A stretch of 32,973 nt of DNA, from contig JALHLQ010000037.1 of NCBI GenBank assembly GCA_022844485.1, positions 1 through 32,973 of the forward strand, in the 5' to 3' direction. Positions within the stretch are counted from its first letter, which is position 1; each line of letters opens with the position of its first letter. Both the position numbers and the translations under genes were made by a program. The notes under the pieces were generated by a model, which saw only the letters and a program-made list of their open reading frames with translations, was not told where the DNA came from and ran no database searches. The stretch comes from Xanthobacteraceae bacterium. Lineage in GTDB: Bacteria; Pseudomonadota; Alphaproteobacteria; Rhizobiales; Xanthobacteraceae. This document shows, in pieces, positions 30,376 through 32,973 of this stretch.

Positions 30376-30477
30376 AGCCTGATCCGATCGGATAGAATCG
30401 GATCAGACTCTAAAACTATTGTTTTGTCGCATTTTCTTTCGGCCAACCGGTACCCACTTGGCCGGAAAATGCTCTAG
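30372..30477. repeat. RIME-like mosaic palindrome between arfB and mutL
   Basis: An element of 106 bases starting CTAGAGC and ending GCTCTAG. The first hairpin pairs CTGATCCGAT with ATCGGATCAG. The second has the same architecture as the copy at 10560-10666: CATTTTC, TTT bulge, CGGCCAA, loop, TTGGCCG, GAAAATG. One stem pair differs from that copy by a compensated double change (G633-C649 there, C444-G460 here, last three digits). It provides the arfB stop codon. Confidence 0.8.
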
Positions 30478-30536
30478 TCCCTCGCCCCGGCTTGCGGCCC
30501 CCGATAGATTGCCCTTCGCTTCATGCGAGTCGCTCC

Positions 30537-32336
30537 ATGCCTGTCCGCCAACTCAGCGAGGCCCTGATCAACCGCATCGCCGCCGGCGAGGTGGTGGAGC
30601 GCCCCGCCAGCGTCGTGAAAGAGCTGGTCGAGAACGCGCTGGACGCGAAAGCAAGCCGCATCGAGGTCCTGACCGACGGCGGCGGCCGCCGGCTCATCCG
30701 CGTCAGCGACGACGGCGCGGGCATGACGCGCAACGATCTTGCGCTCGCGGTCGATCGCCACGCGACCTCGAAACTTTCCGAAGACGACCTCCTGGCCATT
30801 CGAACGCTCGGTTTCCGCGGCGAGGCGCTTCCTTCCATCGGCGCGGTGGGCCGGCTTGCGATCACCACGCGGCACGCGGCCGAGCCGCATGCCTGGATGA
30901 TCGCGGTGGAGGCCGGCGCCAAGGCTGACCTCAAGCCGGCGGCGCTGGCGGCGGGGACGCGCGTCGAGGTGCGCGATCTTTTCTACGCCACGCCGGCACG
31001 GCTGAAGTTCCTCAAAAGCGACCGCGCCGAAGGCGAAGCCGTGCGCGAGGCCGTGCGGCGGCTGGCGATGAGCCGCCCGGATGTGGCCTTCACCCTGGCC
31101 GGCGAGGAGCGCGCGCCGGTGAGCTGGGCTGCCGCGCTGCCGGGGCCGCCGGGGCAGCTCGCGAGGCTCGGCGACATTCTGGGATCTGAGTTCCGCGCCA
31201 ATGCCATCGAAGTCCTGGCGGAACGCGACGGGGTGATCGTTGCGGGGTTCGCGGCGCTGCCGACATTCACCCGCGCGAATGCGCTCGGACAGTATCTTTT
31301 CGTCAATGGGCGGCCGGTGCGCGACAAGCTCCTGCTCGGTGCAGTGCGCGGCGCCTATGCGGACTATCTGCCGCGCGACCGGTATCCGGTCCTCGCGCTG
31401 TTCGTGACGCTCGACCCGCGCGAGGTCGACGTCAACGTGCACCCGGCCAAGACGGAGGTGCGGTTCCGTGACGGAGGCCTGGTGCGCGCGCTGATCGTGC
31501 GGGCGCTGCAAGATTGCCTTCTGCGTCATTCGCGCCGCGCGGCGACCACCGGCGGCACGGCGAGCGTTACCGCATTGCGTCCCGGCAACGCGCCGCGCGC
31601 ACCCTATGATTGGATGCAATCGCCGGCGCGGCCCTTCGCGGCAGGCGCCGTGGCGGTCTCGGCGCCGGCCGGCTTCGCGGACGCGGCGCAAGCGGCGTTC
31701 GCCCATGGCGGCCCGTCTGCGGATTTTCGACGCGAGGCCGAGCCGGGAGATCTGATCGACCACCCGCTCGGTGCGGCGCGCGCGCAAGTGCACGAAACCT
31801 ATATCGTCGCGCAGACGCGGGACGGCATCGTCATCGTCGATCAGCACGCCGCCCATGAACGGCTCGTCTATGAGCGCATGAAGTCGGCGCTCGCGCGCGG
31901 CATCGCCCGACAGATCCTGTTGATCCCGGAGATCGTCGAGCTCGACGAGGCCGACGTGAACCGATTGTGCATGCGCGCCGACGAACTCGCGCGCTACGGC
32001 CTTGTCATCGAATCGTTCGGGCCGGGAGCCGTGGCCGTGCGGGAGACGCCGTCGCTGCTCGGCGAAATCGACGCCGGCGCGCTTGTGCGCGATCTTGCGG
32101 AGCACATGGCGGAATGGGACGAGACGCTGCCGCTCGAACGGCGGCTTGCGCATGTCGCCTCCACGATGGCCTGCCATGGCTCGGTGCGCGCGGGACGGCG
32201 GCTGCGGCCTGAAGAGATGAACGCGCTCTTGCGGGACATGGAGGCGACGCCGAATTCGGGCCAGTGCAACCACGGGCGTCCGACTTACGTCGAGCTGAAG
32301 CTGACCGATATCGAGCGTTTGTTCGGACGGCGTTAG
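30537..32336 (+). CDS. mutL: DNA mismatch repair protein MutL
   Basis: A protein of 599 residues that couples MutS mismatch recognition to strand incision. The N-terminal GHKL ATPase shows [33 protein letters not shown] and [15 protein letters not shown]. The linker is Ala/Pro-rich (about 345-410). The C-terminal dimerisation domain carries [12 protein letters not shown] (435-446), which fits the endonuclease metal motif DQHA-x2-E-x4-E that E. coli MutL lacks; ACHGSVRAG and CNHGRPT complete the site. So this MutL is probably a nicking enzyme, consistent with a methylation-independent repair system. ATG 30537 begins the conserved [18 protein letters not shown]; an in-frame start at 30492 is less likely. 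It converges on rsmD with a four-base gap. Confidence 0.96.
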   Translation: MPVRQLSEALINRIAAGEVVERPASVVKELVENALDAKASRIEVLTDGGGRRLIRVSDDGAGMTRNDLALAVDRHATSKLSEDDLLAIRTLGFRGEALPSIGAVGRLAITTRHAAEPHAWMIAVEAGAKADLKPAALAAGTRVEVRDLFYATPARLKFLKSDRAEGEAVREAVRRLAMSRPDVAFTLAGEERAPVSWAAALPGPPGQLARLGDILGSEFRANAIEVLAERDGVIVAGFAALPTFTRANALGQYLFVNGRPVRDKLLLGAVRGAYADYLPRDRYPVLALFVTLDPREVDVNVHPAKTEVRFRDGGLVRALIVRALQDCLLRHSRRAATTGGTASVTALRPGNAPRAPYDWMQSPARPFAAGAVAVSAPAGFADAAQAAFAHGGPSADFRREAEPGDLIDHPLGAARAQVHETYIVAQTRDGIVIVDQHAAHERLVYERMKSALARGIARQILLIPEIVELDEADVNRLCMRADELARYGLVIESFGPGAVAVRETPSLLGEIDAGALVRDLAEHMAEWDETLPLERRLAHVASTMACHGSVRAGRRLRPEEMNALLRDMEATPNSGQCNHGRPTYVELKLTDIERLFGRR

Positions 32337-32340
32337 GCCG

Positions 32341-32895
32341 TCAGTCCGCTCGCAAGACAATCAGCTCCGTGTCGCCATAGGCGCGGCGCTCGATGTCCTC
32401 GAATCCCACAGGCGGCGCAAACTTCGCCGCAACGGCCTCCTCGACGACGATCAGCGCGTTCGGCGCGAGCCATCCGCCGTCGCGCGCCGACGCCAGCGCC
32501 TTCTCGGCGCAACCCTTGCCGTAAGGCGGATCGAGAAAAACCAGCGAGAACGGCTCAAGCGGATGCGCGGCCCCGAGCTTCGTCGCGTCGCGCCGGAATA
32601 TCCGCGTCTGCCCGCCGGCGCCAAGCGCCTCGACATTGGCGCGAAGCAGCGCGCGCGCTTCGGCGCCCTCGTCAACGAACAAGACAAACGAGGCGCCGCG
32701 TGACAAGGCCTCAAGACCGAGCGCGCCGGTGCCGGCAAAGAGATCGAGCACGCGCGCGCCGGTGACGGGATCGCCATAGGCATGCAGGAGAATGTTGAAC
32801 ACGGACTCGCGCAGCCGATCCGCGCTCGGCCGGATCGCGCTCGATTTCGGCGCGTTAAGGGCGCGCCCGCGAAAACGTCCGCCGACGATGCGCAT
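32341..32895 (-). CDS. rsmD: 16S rRNA (guanine-966-N2)-methyltransferase
   Basis: A protein of 184 residues that methylates G966 of 16S rRNA in the assembled small subunit. MRIVGGRFRGRALNAP is the usual N-terminus. The SAM-binding motif I is VLDLFAGTGALGLEALSRGA (about 48-67), and the catalytic motif IV is LVFLDPPYGKG (about 117-127). The start overlaps the preceding gene's stop as TGATG, so it is coupled to the rluB-like gene. Confidence 0.94.
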   Translation of the reverse strand: MRIVGGRFRGRALNAPKSSAIRPSADRLRESVFNILLHAYGDPVTGARVLDLFAGTGALGLEALSRGASFVLFVDEGAEARALLRANVEALGAGGQTRIFRRDATKLGAAHPLEPFSLVFLDPPYGKGCAEKALASARDGGWLAPNALIVVEEAVAAKFAPPVGFEDIERRAYGDTELIVLRAD

Positions 32896-32973
32896 CAGCC
32901 CTTGCGCGGACGGCGCGGCGGCCGGCCAGCGGGGCGCTGAGGCGGACCGCGCGGCGGGCGATCCGGACGGTGC
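32895..32973 (-). CDS. C-terminal tail of a pseudouridine synthase RluB-like gene (partial)
   Basis: Only the last 25 codons are in the window. They read as an Arg/Pro/Gly-rich tail (RPPRGPPQRP, RPPRRPRKG) ending in TGA at 32897-32895, overlapping the rsmD start. In Rhizobiales the gene before rsmD is commonly rluB (23S rRNA pseudouridine-2605 synthase), which has such a basic low-complexity tail. The assignment rests on context and composition alone; the catalytic domain is outside the window. Confidence 0.5.
   Translation of the reverse strand, partial: HRPDRPPRGPPQRPAGRPPRRPRKG

Noticed and set aside
30474..32360. A 628-codon open frame on the minus strand opposite mutL
   Set aside because: Antisense shadow of mutL with low-complexity Arg/Gly/His content and no recognisable domain.

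Overview
The window is GC-rich, densely coding chromosomal DNA, most likely from a non-Rhizobiaceae member of the Hyphomicrobiales (Rhizobiales, Alphaproteobacteria; Xanthobacteraceae/Nitrobacteraceae-like). I infer this from protein style, from the order ribF-ileS-lspA followed by paired M16 peptidases and mutL-rsmD, and from RIME-like mosaic palindromes of a kind common in that order. No rRNA, tRNA, CRISPR array or transposase gene was seen.

Layout. 1-210: a tandem ~105-bp palindromic repeat. 256-1725 (-): hisS. 1837-4816 (+): an overlapping three-gene exporter operon (periplasmic adaptor, FtsX/MacB-like permease, ATPase). 4921-6414 (+): a TipF-like membrane protein with a degenerate EAL domain. 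6684-7550 (+): a HAD phosphatase. 7574-8656 (-): a cheY-cheZ pair. 9004-14943 (+): MaoC-like protein, ribF, ileS, lspA and a secreted/periplasmic protein. 15415-18140 (+): two M16 peptidase subunits, one with and one without the zinc motif. 18179-28451: an accessory-looking catabolic block. Its minus-strand arm is a MaoC hydratase, an acyl-CoA dehydrogenase, an OYE-type flavoenzyme, tripartite tricarboxylate transporter genes in the order B-A-C, and a MetE-like methyltransferase. Its plus-strand arm is a class III CoA-transferase and a GntR/UTRA regulator. 28631-30375 (+): pgi and arfB. 30537-32336 (+): mutL. 32341-32973 (-): rsmD and the tail of an rluB-like gene.

The catabolic block reads as one unit. 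A carboxylate would be captured by TctC and imported by TctAB, activated by the CoA-transferase, then oxidised and hydrated by the dehydrogenase and MaoC protein. The flavoenzyme and the zinc methyltransferase suggest a less usual substrate. The divergent control region carries a near-consensus minus-strand promoter and two copies of a TTGTNCNGACATT motif, one on each side, which are good candidate operators for the GntR protein.

The most unusual non-coding content is a family of about 75-81-bp perfect or near-perfect palindromes bounded by CTAG. Four lie head to tail at 14940-15266. Two, in inverted order, have split a RIME-like element at 6467-6631, and a mosaic copy abuts a start codon at 8997. 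The CTAG ends of these and of the RIME-like elements supply the stop codons of three genes.
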